Assembly (NCBI GenBank): GCA_907163375.1
Contig: CAJQUW010007994.1
Coordinates: 372,001 to 436,000, forward strand
Direction of reading: 5' to 3'
DNA length: 64,000 bases
From: Prostheceraeus crozeri
Taxonomy: Eukaryota; Platyhelminthes; Polycladida; Euryleptidae
Shown here one piece after another: positions 11,254 to 22,575 of the stretch. A model generated the notes under the pieces. That model did no database searches. It was not told where the DNA came from and saw only the letters and a list, made by a program, of their open reading frames with translations. The stretch's first letter is position 1, and each line of letters begins with the position of its first letter. A program made the position numbers and the translations under genes.

Positions 11254-11889
11254 ATGACAGATTTTCGCCTATTCACTGATCGTACAATGTGTGTGGCCGG
11301 TCCAAGTCAGTCCGGTAAAACTACTTTTGTAACTCAATTACTACAATTTAGAAATGAGATGTTTAATAAAGAAATTAAAAGAGTTAAATGGTATTATGGT
11401 ATATTTCAACCACAGTTGCATTCTCCACTTCGTCAGAAAGGTTATGATGTGAAGCAAGGGTTACCGACAACTGAAGACATCAAAGCAGGTGACTTAATTG
11501 TGCTACATGATCTATTGCGTGAAAGCAAATCATCGAAAGATGTAACTGAAATGTTTATTCAGACAGCACATCATAGGGAATCCTTCATAATCTATATCAC
11601 CCAAAACATCTTTGATGGAGGGAAAGAGCAAAGAACTAGGAGTTTGAATACACATTATTTAGCAATATTTAAAAATCCAAGAGACAGGAGTCAGATACAT
11701 CATCTCAGTAGACAGATATTACCTCAACAACCTAAAGTACTTTCAAAAATATATGAAGATGTAACAAAGAAACCACATGGCTATCTGTTTATTGATCTAA
11801 ACCAGGAATGTGCGGAACGACTTCGATTTCGAACTAACATCATACCTAATTCCATTGAACCAATGACAGTTTTCTCGGTTCACAGTTAG
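11254..11889 (+). CDS. Polinton genome-packaging ATPase (FtsK/HerA, A32 type)
   Basis: 211 residues, open throughout. The Walker A motif GPSQSGKT is at residues 16-23, and a Walker B-like strand LIVLHDL is at 81-87. A following ITQNIF segment probably carries the sensor. In Polintons and related viruses this enzyme pumps DNA into a preformed icosahedral capsid, using ATP. Its length is normal for the family, and it sits just before the integrase and capsid genes as is common. It looks whole. Confidence 0.9.
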   Translation: MTDFRLFTDRTMCVAGPSQSGKTTFVTQLLQFRNEMFNKEIKRVKWYYGIFQPQLHSPLRQKGYDVKQGLPTTEDIKAGDLIVLHDLLRESKSSKDVTEMFIQTAHHRESFIIYITQNIFDGGKEQRTRSLNTHYLAIFKNPRDRSQIHHLSRQILPQQPKVLSKIYEDVTKKPHGYLFIDLNQECAERLRFRTNIIPNSIEPMTVFSVHS

Positions 11890-11927
11890 TTTTAAGCAAT
11901 GTACTTTGTTGCCTTATTATTTTAAAC

Positions 11928-12578
11928 ATGTCATATTCAAAGATGGTAGTCATTCCTCAAGAGGAGTATGTACAATTGACTAAATTACAAAGTGCACAGG
12001 AAGTCAAAAATATAGATCAGCCTATTACGAATCAACTTAAGGAACTAACACAAAAGGATATGGAAATTCAGAAGATTAAGGATCCCTATCGACGAATGCA
12101 GTTAGCAGCTGAAAACATTGATGAGAGACGACAGATTCGTGACAAATTGCGTCGATTTATAACCTTATCAACATCTCGACCATATCGTGTGCGCGCTGAG
12201 CGATTATTTGACTTCATTGATCCACATGTGAAGTTCAATGAGAGAGGGGAGATAATAGATGAAACAACTGGTGATGTTATTAGAAATAGTCACATAGATG
12301 ACCTTCTACAATATGCTGTCAGAGATGTAAGGCGAAAACTAGGTGCACCACAAGGGTGGTCATATTTTCAGAAAATTTTATCTGATCAAAATGTACCTCA
12401 CAATATTATTGGAGGACCGACTGTGAATGAGTTGGACAAGGGTCACTTGCAAGATGGATCAAAAAGTAAAACACCCACGATGGCGGTCAAGCGAGAGCTT
12501 CATGATCCCGATGATCTTCAACCAAAAAGAGCTACTAGGCGGTCAATGCGTCTTGGGAAGGATTATAGTAAATATTAA
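11928..12578 (+). CDS. Conserved-looking Polinton protein, coiled-coil and basic
   Basis: 216 residues, apparently whole. Residues about 15-85 are heptad-like and highly charged (LKELTQKDMEIQKIKDPYRR, then ENIDERRQIRDKLRRF). A middle block has the pattern RAERLFDFIDPHVKFNERGE, and a Lys/Arg-rich tail could enter the nucleus. Proteins with this kind of layout lie between the ATPase and integrase in other Polintons, but I cannot attach a function. A structural or DNA-associated virion role is possible. Confidence 0.6.
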   Translation: MSYSKMVVIPQEEYVQLTKLQSAQEVKNIDQPITNQLKELTQKDMEIQKIKDPYRRMQLAAENIDERRQIRDKLRRFITLSTSRPYRVRAERLFDFIDPHVKFNERGEIIDETTGDVIRNSHIDDLLQYAVRDVRRKLGAPQGWSYFQKILSDQNVPHNIIGGPTVNELDKGHLQDGSKSKTPTMAVKRELHDPDDLQPKRATRRSMRLGKDYSKY

Positions 12579-12745
12579 GCAAATATGAATTAAACCTTGC
12601 TTCTCTCATATCATGTCGCTACAAAAATGTTGCTGCTGTTTGAAATCTGCGCTCGAAGGTAAAGGAGAAGAGGGAATAGAGGTTGATATCAATTGTGTTA
12701 GCAGTTGCTGTGCGAGTAATACGCGTGCAAATCAGAACAAAGACG

Positions 12746-13833
12746 ATGAGTACAGCCGTGAAGCTGAGGGAGATTTATTACGACTTAAATCACCCCGCAA
12801 GTTTCAGTCGTCCGGAGGTTCTAGCTCGTGCAGCAGGTGTGGGAATAGAGAAAGTCAAGAAGTGGTTAAGGAGTCAACCGACTTACACTCTTCACAAAAA
12901 TGCGAGAAAGCGATTTCCAACGAGAAAATATGTTGTTAACAATATAGATAGTCAATGGCAAGCAGACGTGGCTGACATGCAGCAGATATCACAGTACAAT
13001 GATGGCTATAAATACATCTTAACCGTAATAGATATTTTATCTCGCTATGCTTGGGCACGTGCGCTGAAATCTAAACGAGGACCAGAAGTTGAAGTGGCTT
13101 TTCAGAGTATTTTCAATGAGGGGCGTGTTCCACAAAGAATACAGACCGATCAAGGCAAGGAATTTGAGAACTCTCATGTTCGAAGTCTCCTCAAAAGTCA
13201 TAATGTGGAATTTTTTAGCGTTAAAAGTGCTTATAAAGCTGCCATGGTTGAGAGGTTCAATCGCACATTGAAAACGAAAATATGGCGCTATTTTACTGCA
13301 AAAATACACATGTTTGGCTACATGATTTGCAGAAATTTGTTAACAATTACAATGAAAGCTATCATCGTATTATTAAGATGCGACCAATTGATGTTACCCC
13401 AGATAATGCAATGGATGTATGGCTTCGATTGTATGATAAGAAAGCGAAAAACATTTCCAATGAAAAGAAAATAAATGTTGGTGATAGAGTTCGGATTTCG
13501 AAGGTTAAGTCTACATTTGAGAAGGGTTATCTACCTAATTGGACTGAAGAAGAGTTTTTTGTAGATGAAGTAAATAAAAAATTCAGACCCATCATGTACA
13601 AATTGATAGATTATCATGGTAATCCAATTGAAGTAAAATTTTACTCATATGAATTGCAAGTAGTAGACAGAAATGACGAGTTTTATATGATTGATAAAAT
13701 AATCAGAAAGAAAGGACATGGCAATCAAAGGAAATATCAAGTTAAATGGAAAGGGTATCCTGATTCATTCAATAGCTGGATAACGCACCAGGATCTACAA
13801 AATGTGGAGGTGGGAGAAACTCGTAGCTTTTAA
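12746..13833 (+). pseudogene. Polinton integrase with C-terminal chromodomain
   Basis: An N-terminal segment (STAVKLREIYYDLNHPASFS) resembles the helical DNA-binding part of Polinton integrases. An rve core follows: the first Asp in QADVADM, the second in QTDQGKEFEN, and the Glu in VERFNRTLK. A chromodomain-like end has KYQVKWKGYPDSFNSWI. Polinton integrases insert the element and make 6-bp target duplications; the chromodomain presumably reads modified histones and guides target choice. The Met at 12746 is chosen as start because homology begins there. This fossil copy is interrupted. Confidence 0.85.
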
Positions 13834-13873
13834 GCTAATATAACATGTGACTTCTTACATATATGTGGTCAAC

Positions 13874-15450
13874 ATGTCTACTAACTTCAACATCATTCTT
13901 CCAAGCAATAGCAACCCAAAGATATTCCCAGGCAACAGACGATCTCAATACTCTGTTGAATTCGCTAATCCAATTACTCTGCACGGACCCCATGAAGTTG
14001 CTCTAACTGAAATTACTTATTACAACGATATCAGTTTACTAAAAAACAATTATTTTGAATTACATAAAGAAGTGCGAGAGAAGGATGATTGCTTTCGCAT
14101 ATTTCAAAATAGTCTACATGGTACATGGGCTTTTCATCATCTAACCTTACATCCTTTTCAACATCTCTGCCATCTGTCCAAAACATGATTAAAATTCAAA
14201 AGGCATTTGCAACGTCCACTTTTGATTCTAAAGTTCCTACAATGAGCTTGCAAGATACAGAAAAGGAAATCGGTAGAATGTTTCAACGAATAAATGATCT
14301 CTTTAAGCTGACTTTGAATAAATTCTACAGACCAGTCGTAAAGGGGTCAACAAAATTGTTGAAGGAAGGGAAGCATGTTCTTCTTGTATTGGATAAGGAT
14401 TTGAGTCATACTTTAGGGTATTCCAGAACAACATTCTCATCAAGGTATTGGTATAATGGACGTGGGTGGAATTCGGAGAGGAAAGTCACTGATTTTCGAT
14501 GTAGAATCGTGCCATTGTATGCATTACAAAAAAGGAGCATCCGAGTAAAGAATCAATTTGAAGTTATTAGAAGTGTTGAAGACGTTGCAAGAAAGATTCA
14601 AGGATCAGTGCCAGAAACGTTAATGACTTGTGAATATAAGAAAGAGAAAGTAACTTTATTTACTGTTGAAACGGAGGTAGACCTTCTTGTTTTTACTAAA
14701 AAGACACCATTGGAAAGGTCTGAGTCCGCTGTTATTGAATTCGGATCTGAAATGTTTGGGATGTTTAAAGGCCTTGAAAGCGCACCTTTGCTGACAGAAT
14801 TAAATGATACATGCAAGGTTCATTTATCCTCTTCTAAACTCAAAGCATCAACAAACGTTTCATGGGATATCCACGTATACAGCGAAGACATATTGGGTGA
14901 TGAATTGACTACTTCTAGTGAACTGGTAAAAAGAGTTAATTTAAACATTGAAAGCTTGAAAACGCCATCTGAATTGTGCACAAAGTTAAATGAGTTTGGT
15001 GTAGATTACCTTGATGCAGATGAATATCACTTTTCTTATGACCAACATAAGAAACGCATGATTCTAAAGGTAGGAAAGAACTCTCTTATCAAGCTGGATA
15101 GCGTGTTAACGACCACATTGGGATTCTCAAAACCAACTATTTATGAAGGTACATCAACAGGCGATACAACACCATCATTAGAGTGGGATATAAGCAACTT
15201 ATACGTCTATTGTAGCATCATTGAATATACAAGGGTTGGTGACATTGAAGCCCCACTTTTGCGCACATTTCCGCTCTCATCCGTGAGGAAGCAACTAATC
15301 AATCGAGAATTTATTAACACGATGTATGTACCAATGAGCAGAAATGTCATCAATAGAATTGACATATCAATTCATGATGACACAGGTGAAGTAGTACCAT
15401 TCTGTGGTGGTGTTACTGTTTTAACACTACACATCAGGACACGAGATTAA
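13874..15450 (+). pseudogene. Large Polinton virion-associated protein, minor capsid candidate
   Basis: The start at MSTNFNIILPSNSN is favoured over one nine codons upstream. The protein appears to contain two similar beta-rich halves. The first has SQYSVEFANPITL followed by ALTEITYYNDIS; the second has strands such as LKASTNVSWDIHVYSEDI. It ends with NRIDISIHDDTGEVVPFCGG and TVLTLHIRTRD, an ending I associate with a widespread Polinton structural protein. A minor capsid (penton-like) role is my best suggestion. It lies directly before the basic core protein and the major capsid gene. The copy is broken. Confidence 0.55.
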
Positions 15451-15493
15451 GGCTTTACGCTATTGTAGGATCTACAATTATCCACAGGACATA

Positions 15494-15976
15494 ATGTCAG
15501 GCATTTACAGTGGTCCATCCTATCAGAGCGGCTATCCCGTGTTTGCTGGAGGTAGACGACAAGTTGGAGGAGGCATATTCGGTGCACTAAGACGTATGGT
15601 TCTCCCAACACTCAAAAACTATGGCGTACCATTCATGAAGCGGGTTGGAAACAGAGCTTTAGACTTTGGTGCAAATGTTGCAGCTGATGCACTTCAAGGG
15701 GAGAATATCGGTGAATCCATGAAATTGCGTGCACAGCAATCTGCCATAGACGCATTAGATGATTTAACAAAGACGAGGCGTACAGTTCGGAAGAAACGTA
15801 GGAAGTCAAGACAAGTTGCATCAGGTCGAGTTACTAAGCAAAGGCGTAGGAAAAGTAAAAAGCCCACCAGAGCAGCACGTTCTAAATCAAGACGTCGTGT
15901 GAAAGCAAGAAAGCGCAAACGAAATTCCACAGCGACTGGAAACAAGTCAAAACGAAGGAAAACAACATATTTGTAA
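15494..15976 (+). CDS. Very basic Polinton core protein, pVI/pX-like
   Basis: 160 residues, open. It starts with a Gly/Tyr-rich segment and continues with GGGIFGALRRMVLPTLKNYG, an amphipathic stretch, then ALDFGANVAADALQGENIGE. The last 55 residues are almost all Arg, Lys and Ser. Similar amphipathic-plus-polybasic proteins in Polintons and adenoviruses condense DNA inside the capsid or disrupt membranes after protease cleavage. The GG motifs near the N-terminus could serve as cleavage sites for the element's own protease; this is inference. Confidence 0.65.
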   Translation: MSGIYSGPSYQSGYPVFAGGRRQVGGGIFGALRRMVLPTLKNYGVPFMKRVGNRALDFGANVAADALQGENIGESMKLRAQQSAIDALDDLTKTRRTVRKKRRKSRQVASGRVTKQRRRKSKKPTRAARSKSRRRVKARKRKRNSTATGNKSKRRKTTYL

Positions 15977-15986
15977 AGCTAATACG

Positions 15987-16996
15987 ATGCAGAGTATCAA
16001 TTCAGCTTTGTGTTTCCTTGATTCACCGCCTCATCAAATTGACATTATTTCCTCAACTATTGTAGACATAGTCCCCACAACAAATATAGATGGTAACCAA
16101 CAGCCTATTCAGTTTGATATACCTGCTAATCCTCAAGATTATATTGACTGTCAATCCATTGATTTAGAATTGTGTATACAAATTAAGAAGACTGATGGTA
16201 CCAATATTGATTCAACCAAGGATAAAGTGGGATTAACAAATCTTCCTATTACCAGTCTATAATATCACAGGTTGAAATGCAAATAAAATTTATTCGTGCA
16301 AATCCTCAGTTCGCGTTAATGGCTTTTGGAGCTACAAACTATCAAATCATCATAAGTAGTGCCGTGCTCAATGTAAGGAGAGTAACAATGAACCCGTCAG
16401 TCATCAACGAGCATGCGACAGGATTGAGGAAAAGCAATGCAATATATCCAGTTAATCACAGTGTGTTAACAAACTTCACAATTGGTGCGGGATCATCCTC
16501 TCATGCCTACCCAAATCTTTTTCCCACTGCGATGCCGAAGGCGGTGTATATCACATTTGTGGAAAATGAGTCATTTATTGGTGCTTTTGAAAAGAATCCA
16601 TTTAATTTCCAACACTTTAACGTTAGTAAACTAGCACTCTATCAGGATGGAAAATTTGTTGCTTGCAAAGCTTATGAGCCTAATTTTAAAGAGGGTAAAT
16701 TTGCACGTGAATATGGTTCTACTTTCACTGCACTGAGCATGTTTAACACAGATGATTCAAATGGAATTACAATGGACATGTATAAAAATGGTTACTTCTT
16801 CATTATATACAATCTCACAGCAGATGCAGATCTAGGCGGTGAAAGCGTAGGAGTTACAAAGCCTGGTAATCTACGACTAGAGGTGTCATTTGAGTCACCT
16901 TTGAAGAAAACAATTACTTGCCTCATTTATGCTATCTATGATAGCAAAGTTGAAATAACGAGAATGCGAGACGTAACTGTCAGCTATCAGAGATGA
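15987..16996 (+). pseudogene. Polinton major capsid protein (double jelly-roll)
   Basis: The N-terminal block has IQFDIPANPQDYIDCQSIDL, the usual opening strand pattern of Polinton capsid proteins. The C-terminal block has FEKNPFNFQHFNVSKLALYQ followed by a GNLRLEVSF strand and a final IYAIYDSKVEITRMRDV. These are hallmark segments of the double jelly-roll major capsid protein, which builds the pseudo-hexameric icosahedral shell. The gene lies between the basic core protein and the protease, the common Polinton order. This copy is broken and shorter than the family norm. Confidence 0.85.
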
Positions 16997-17364
16997 GTAA
17001 CCTAAGCAACACCGAAATCTTGAGGAAAATGGGAAATGCTCATCCCTACTCCAAGTCAATATTTCTTGATGTCTTTTCTAGAGATAATTTACCTAATTCA
17101 ATTCCTTTCTATCCTTGTTCGCTTATCATCAATACGGACAGCAACAATCTTCCTGGTAAACATTGGGTTGCAGTGTACATCAATCGCTATAAAGTGGCTG
17201 AATATTTTGACTCTCTGAATCTACCTGTGTGCGGCGGTTATGTGCTATATTTCGTCAACGAGAGACCATTGAAAAATAACTGTAAAAGTGTTTTACAACT
17301 TTTTTCGAAAGACTGCTATAAAAATGATGTAATTCTTACAAAGTATATTGAAACTGTTTTGTAA
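16993..17364 (+). pseudogene. Adenain-like cysteine protease (PRO) of the Polinton
   Basis: The catalytic His motif is in GKHWVAVYINRYKVAEYFDS, where YFDS carries the partner acidic residue. The start overlaps the end of the capsid gene by four bases. The enzyme class (Ulp1/adenovirus protease fold) matures capsid and core proteins during virion assembly. An AATAAA just after the end (about 17363) may terminate the plus-strand late transcript; the neighbour beyond is convergent. The copy does not look complete. Confidence 0.75.
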
Positions 17365-17497
17365 TAAAGTTTTATTTTGTATGTAAATATCCTTGTTTTT
17401 ATGTTCCAAATCGTTGGGTTTAGAGGGGAAAGCAAAACACGTTTACATTTCAATATGTATTTACAAATGTACAGTTCTTTTCTAAATATTTACATAG

Positions 17498-18067
17498 CTA
17501 CAATGTAGATTTCACAAATATTTTTCTCAAATCACATAGGATGGGAGGAACATCATTTATGTCTTTAATGCCGGTTATCACAATCTTTCCATTATGGAAT
17601 ACATGAACATGATATGGGTGCCAGTTAGTCATCTGTGCTGCTGGAAATAGTTCCACTTCATAAGTGAGATTGTTTGATGATGTGACTTTACGAAAGTCAT
17701 AATGATAGTTCAATTCACATAGCACAGTCATTGTCTTCACTTCCCATTTAGATAATGAGTCTCTAAGTAAATTTTCCAACTTAGCATGTAGATATGGTAG
17801 ATCACCATCAGAGAAGCCACCAACACACTGGATTGTTCCATTTGGAAAGAATAGGATAGTCACATATTTATCCTTCCTCTTCATCCTCCATGTTAACATT
17901 GAGGGTCTTCCCAGATGCAGGTTCGTTGTCGGCTTCATTTTGTGTTTTATTAATAACCATTGCTTTCGGTTCGGAATGTACCGCTCGATCTCTTGAAGAT
18001 TGAGTTTTGAGTTTACTTTTGCAGTTAACATCCGATTCACAACTTCCATCCGCTTGATGTCCTCCAT
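17498..18067 (-). CDS. TATA-binding-protein-like (TBP-like) protein of the Polinton
   Basis: 189 residues, open. The layout is the two-fold saddle of TBP. Repeat 1 spans about residues 8-102, with LTAKVNSKLNLQEIERYIPN, then TILFFPNGTIQCVGG. Repeat 2 spans about residues 112-185, with MTVLCELNYHYDF, the ELFP motif (139-142), and HVFHNGKIVITGIKD. In TBP the same places read like IFSSGKMVCTGAK, PELFPG and IFVSGKVVLTGAK. Family role: binds the minor groove of the TATA box and nucleates the pre-initiation complex. The element's own promoters carry strong TATATAAG boxes, so self-directed transcription is a natural inference. The N-terminus overlaps another frame from the neighbouring gene. Other two-repeat saddle domains are less likely given ELFP and both NG...(V/T)G motifs. 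Confidence 0.68.
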   Translation of the reverse strand: MEDIKRMEVVNRMLTAKVNSKLNLQEIERYIPNRKQWLLIKHKMKPTTNLHLGRPSMLTWRMKRKDKYVTILFFPNGTIQCVGGFSDGDLPYLHAKLENLLRDSLSKWEVKTMTVLCELNYHYDFRKVTSSNNLTYEVELFPAAQMTNWHPYHVHVFHNGKIVITGIKDINDVPPILCDLRKIFVKSTL

Positions 18068-18427
18068 CCTTAATGAATGAAATCATGTGTGGTAGTATCT
18101 CCTTTGTAAAGTTTCTCCATGTGACGTCACTGAAACGGAAGAATCGATAGTCAACATCTTCCTCTTTGGTGAACAGACACACAGCTTGACCGTAGAGTCA
18201 CACTTTATCCATACCTTTTGATCGAGGGGAATCTTCAGTCGAGTCTTGTGGTTGTCAATCAGATCAGCGAAGTCTTTCAGTGAAGATAATGCGTCAAGGC
18301 TAATGCAAACGCCACGATGTCTTCCACCACTATTTGCTATTGAGTGACGAAAGACTACTTTCTTTGAATTTGTTGTGTGAACGCTTTGTAAGTCGTTTAA
18401 TTTCCATGTTCTAGTGTAATGAGGCAT
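17868..18427 (-). pseudogene. Candidate PC4-like DNA-binding protein of the Polinton
   Basis: The first part (from MPHYTRTWKLND) has a strand-rich section, then GRHRGVCISLDALSSLKDFA, resembling the G-R-x-G-(V/I)-S-L plus helix end of the PC4 single-strand DNA-binding domain. A second block (YRFFRFSDVTWRNFTKEILP) has the same strand-then-helix rhythm. The tail is acidic and Ser-rich. PC4 is a transcription coactivator and single-strand binder, so its position directly beside the TBP-like gene would make functional sense. The resemblance is weak, and I would not exclude an unrelated fold. The copy appears interrupted. Confidence 0.35.
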
Positions 18428-18687
18428 GTTTTCAAATATAAAACTAATTCATCTGTTTGCATAAAGTTTGATATTTCACATCTCAAAATATCGGAATGAT
18501 GTTGAGTGCTATGTCTTAAATTCATAAAAAGACTACCTATATTTTAGTAATAATTTCTACACATCGGAAAAATGTAGAAATTTCATTTTGTGTTTAGACT
18601 ACCTATATATTAGTAAGCATAACTAAGCAGGAAGATATGACGATTGGTTAGTTTACTTGTAAATTACCTTGTTGAATCTATTTAGAC
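18428..18687. repeat. Gap with a direct repeat and hairpin between PolB and the PC4-like gene
   Basis: The stretch AGACTACCTATATTTTAGTAA (about 18530-18550) recurs with one change at about 18597-18617. Between the copies is a hairpin with AATTTCTACA and TGTAGAAATT arms. It could be a 3' processing or regulatory region for the minus-strand polymerase transcript. Confidence 0.45.
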
Positions 18688-21600
18688 TTATTCTACATCA
18701 CCTATAGCAGGAAGGATTCTCCTTCTTTTTGAAGGTGGGGGAAGTCCCAAGCTGTAGTGTCCATATGGTAGTGACAAATTTTTATTTGACCAACAGCGCT
18801 TATCCTCCCAGAGTGAAAGTCCTCGCTTCCTAAATGATTTTGTAGTAACTAAGTGGTTTTTCGAGTTAATTACTGTCATTTCTTCACTTGTATCCATTTC
18901 ACTGTAGTACGCGGTCCTATAATCATTATCTTGTATTTTTTTAACTGCAGCTCTCTGCACTCCTTTTGCACGTTTGATCCTGTGGCAAGATGAATCTAGA
19001 TATTTCATTGAATACATTTTCGGTTTTAATAAGATCATTTCCTCAAGCAACTTTCCCGCACACTCATCCTTAAAACAGCCCAACCTAGCTCTGTTTGTAG
19101 TTGAGTATAGTCGGTGATGTACATCATAGTTTGAAGAGTCAAATTTTTCACCAAAATATAGAAATATGTCCTCCAGACGAATAGAAGGTGAGGTGTATGA
19201 ACATAGGAAAAAACTGTCAGTGTCACCGCCACAAAGTCGCGTTCTATTTATCAGTGGACATCTTTTTAAATCATTATAAAATAGTTGATACATTTCCTAC
19301 TTGCTATAATCAAGAACTGCTTGACCAACATAAATTAATTTATTCAACATTATTGAAGACTTGTACATTTCCATGCCAACTAGATCTTCATCAAAGATCT
19401 TATGCTGAACATAGAGTGGATGATTTGATAATTTTTGACATTGCTCAACACTATTAACTAATCTGAATTTTCTCCTTCGTCTTACATTTTCCATTGTCTT
19501 GCCATATAAAGAGTTATTCTTCAACTTGTAAAATGACTTTTCAAAATCAGTTCTTGACTGAGCTCTCTTTTGGGAATTCATGTCAATGAACGTTCTTAAC
19601 CAGGGCTTTTGAGTGAACTTTACACCGCTATGAACTTTTTTGACTTTCATGCCCATAAATAAATAAAATTTTAATATTGAATAGTGTACAACATAATTTT
19701 CCCTATCAAATTGGTGTAACAATAGTTTCTTAGTTGAGGAAAAGTTAGTATTTGGTCTTACTTTTTTATACAAGTCTTTCATATAACTTGAAAACATTTT
19801 TTGTTCTATCATCTGCATTTCTGGCGCCAATGGAAAATCGGCAGTGTCATCATGTATGCTTGCAGGATATTCCAAATCTAAATCAAAAATATACCCGATT
19901 TGACTATCATCATCTATGGCTTGAATGTTAACTTCGTTTGAAAAGTAGTCTATTTCATCTTCATTCAACCATTTGAAATTTGAATGTGGTAGACTCTTGC
20001 TGAGTGACGAGCCGTAAAGGTTCTTGACATCTATGTAGGATAAGTGACGGCTTTCATTTGTATTATTTACTAATTCCGTAATGCGTGCACGTGCTCGGTG
20101 AATATTTGTAAATGTCATACCTCCTCTTATTCCTCTTTCAAATAGATTGTACATGTTTTCATCTTGTATGTAGTGTGGAGGATCAGATGAAGCAAAACTC
20201 AAAGCTGAAGTAAAGCTAAGGTGTGGAAGGCTGACAAAATGCACAGGATCCACCTCATCTTCATTTTGACTCAATGATCTAAAGACTTAAAAAATATCTG
20301 CCAGCAATAACACATCTAATTTGAGATATGCAAGCATGTAATCGCCAAAACTGGAGCAACTGAAAGCAATCCACGCATTACAAGCGTGTTCATATTTTTT
20401 GTCTGAGCAATGCTCTCGTGTGAGATCATTACAGAATTCACCTTGTGGTGGTAGACTATTTTCCGACAATGTATTTAGACTTTTAAAATAAGAGTAGGAA
20501 AACACTCCCTTTTGACATAGGATGTCATCATTAATCAGTGGAAATTCGTTTCTTAATTTTTCTACATGCTTATACACTTGTAATCCTTTTGCTAATTCAC
20601 TTAGTGATGCACTTAGAAATTGAAAAGAATCCAAGAACTTTAATTTAAAATATATTGTTTTTCCGTTGTACTCGTTCACAGGTTAACTAGCGGATAAAGT
20701 TATGTATTTTTCAGCTGTGGCTGTTACAACTTCTAATTTCTATGGTTTCTTCTTTCCAATTGCTTTGTAGCAAACGATGTGACTGTCATAATTCTTCAAG
20801 TTGTGGAAAAATATGGGCAGTTCCCGCCTATTCAGTTTCAATCGAAGATTGCATTTGCTACATAATGTTTGTCTATATTTTCCTGTTATATGATCATGAT
20901 ATCTCACTTTGATACAACCATCACTGAACTTAGATTTACATTTACTACAACTCTGTGCGCTTTTGTGTTTTTCTTCTTCATCATGGGATAGAGACATCGG
21001 TTGTCTACTTATTGCACGCTGATTGTCATACAAATTTTGAGCTACATTTTCTAGGTGATTTAAGAAGTTCATAATACAATTTTCTCATTTAAAGACATAA
21101 TATTCGTTATCAAATTTTGATTGGAGAGCGTTGTGCCAAACATGATAAACTCCAACTGCTGCAGGTTTATGCACTTTATTATCGATGTAACACTCTATAT
21201 CTGCATAAATTACTAAAGGTGGACTTAGATGATATTCCATGCTTCTTATACTTACCTCTAGTTGTTTGGGCATTTTTTCTATTTGCGTTTTTCCTCGAAC
21301 ACAAAATTGATAATGTCGGTCTAGAGTTGTCTTATACGTAAACGATTGGGTGCATCGATCACAGTAATGTTTAAATCTTTTATTAATTTTCCTATATAGT
21401 CTCGATATCTTTCTGATTCCACAATAATGTGCGCGTTCATTGTTAACAATTTAAAGTATATTAATAGTTCGTTTACCAATAAAGTTGCTACTATAACGAA
21501 CACCTTTGAGTCCTTTTTCATAAAAGTGAATGTTAATTTTGATGTCATTATTTTTCTCAAACCTAGAAATATCTTTTATTGATACTGGTGTGGCATTGCC

Positions 21601-22575
21601 ATCCATATTCAGATCAGATGTCCACTTGCTATATGATTTCATCTCATTCCTCGAGTGAAGTACTTCATCATAATGTAGTATTGATAAAACTGAATACTTG
21701 AAGCAGTCATTTGCATTCGAGTGTACATTGATTACAGCCTTAGAATCTTTTAAGCTCTTTGGTAGAGTAAATGTTTGTCCACCGGATAGTAGTTGACTGG
21801 TAATAACATTGAATTCAATATTAAGTATTTCATCTATAACCCAGTTGCTACCCTTATTTGCAAACGTTTCAATATGAGTTGAAAGACTATTCAAATTATC
21901 TTGGAACCAGGTATCATAGTCATAAATATAGTTTGTAGATGATGATGTAAAGTGTGCGAGAAACGTTTCATCTTCTTGAGAATTTGATCGCACATAACGA
22001 ATTTGTGCAATTAGACGGCCACGTAGTTGAAATTGTTCTAGAAGGTTTGACACTAAGTTCCCTAATATAGGTCGCATACTCAATAAAACAGAATTAATGT
22101 CGATTGTATGTGTTGATGGTGTGATGTCATATACACGAGCGTGACCATTAAGTGCGCTTTCACTGAGATTTAGAGTTCCATGATTATTATGAATATTCAT
22201 CTCACTTTTTGTATTATGTACATTCATATGCTGACGAAATTTGCTAACAGAATTATAATTTTTACCACAACGGGAGCAACATTGCATAAAGGTATTATTT
22301 GAAGCGCTGGTTGACGTATGTCTAGACGTTGGTTCAACAATACTAGATCTGAATATGTGATTATTTTGTGATTCTCCTTGATTAACAACTGACATATTTT
22401 GAGAATTTGAACTTAAATTGCAAACTAGATTGTGTCGCTTTAGATTATCCTTCCTATTCGTTTGATATGGACACTTGCTACACTTATATGTTATCCCCAA
22501 CTTACAAAATTTTTCATGACGTTGCAAATTGCCATAAAGAGTAAAAGATTTTCCACACTTGGAACAGACAACCAT
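18688..22575 (-). pseudogene. Protein-primed DNA polymerase B of the Polinton, zinc-finger N-terminus
   Basis: The N-terminus carries C2H2-like fingers (CSKCGKSFTLYGNLQRH, CSKCPYQTNRKDNLKRH, CSRCGKNYNSVSKFRQH). A Polinton-specific block ending INIHFYEKG follows. Exonuclease motifs are ADIEC (Exo I), HNLKNYDSH (Exo II) and YLKLDVLLLADIF (Exo III). Polymerase motifs are DVKNLYGSSL (A), KNNSLYGKTMEN (B) and GGDTDSFF (C). This is the replicase that copies the element from a terminal protein. The order of motifs is canonical. The coding region is interrupted in several places, so this copy cannot be considered functional. Confidence 0.92.

Noticed and set aside
12613-12939. Cys-rich 108-codon frame before the integrase
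   Set aside because: It overlaps the integrase start in another frame and has no recognisable domain; most of it is a shadow.
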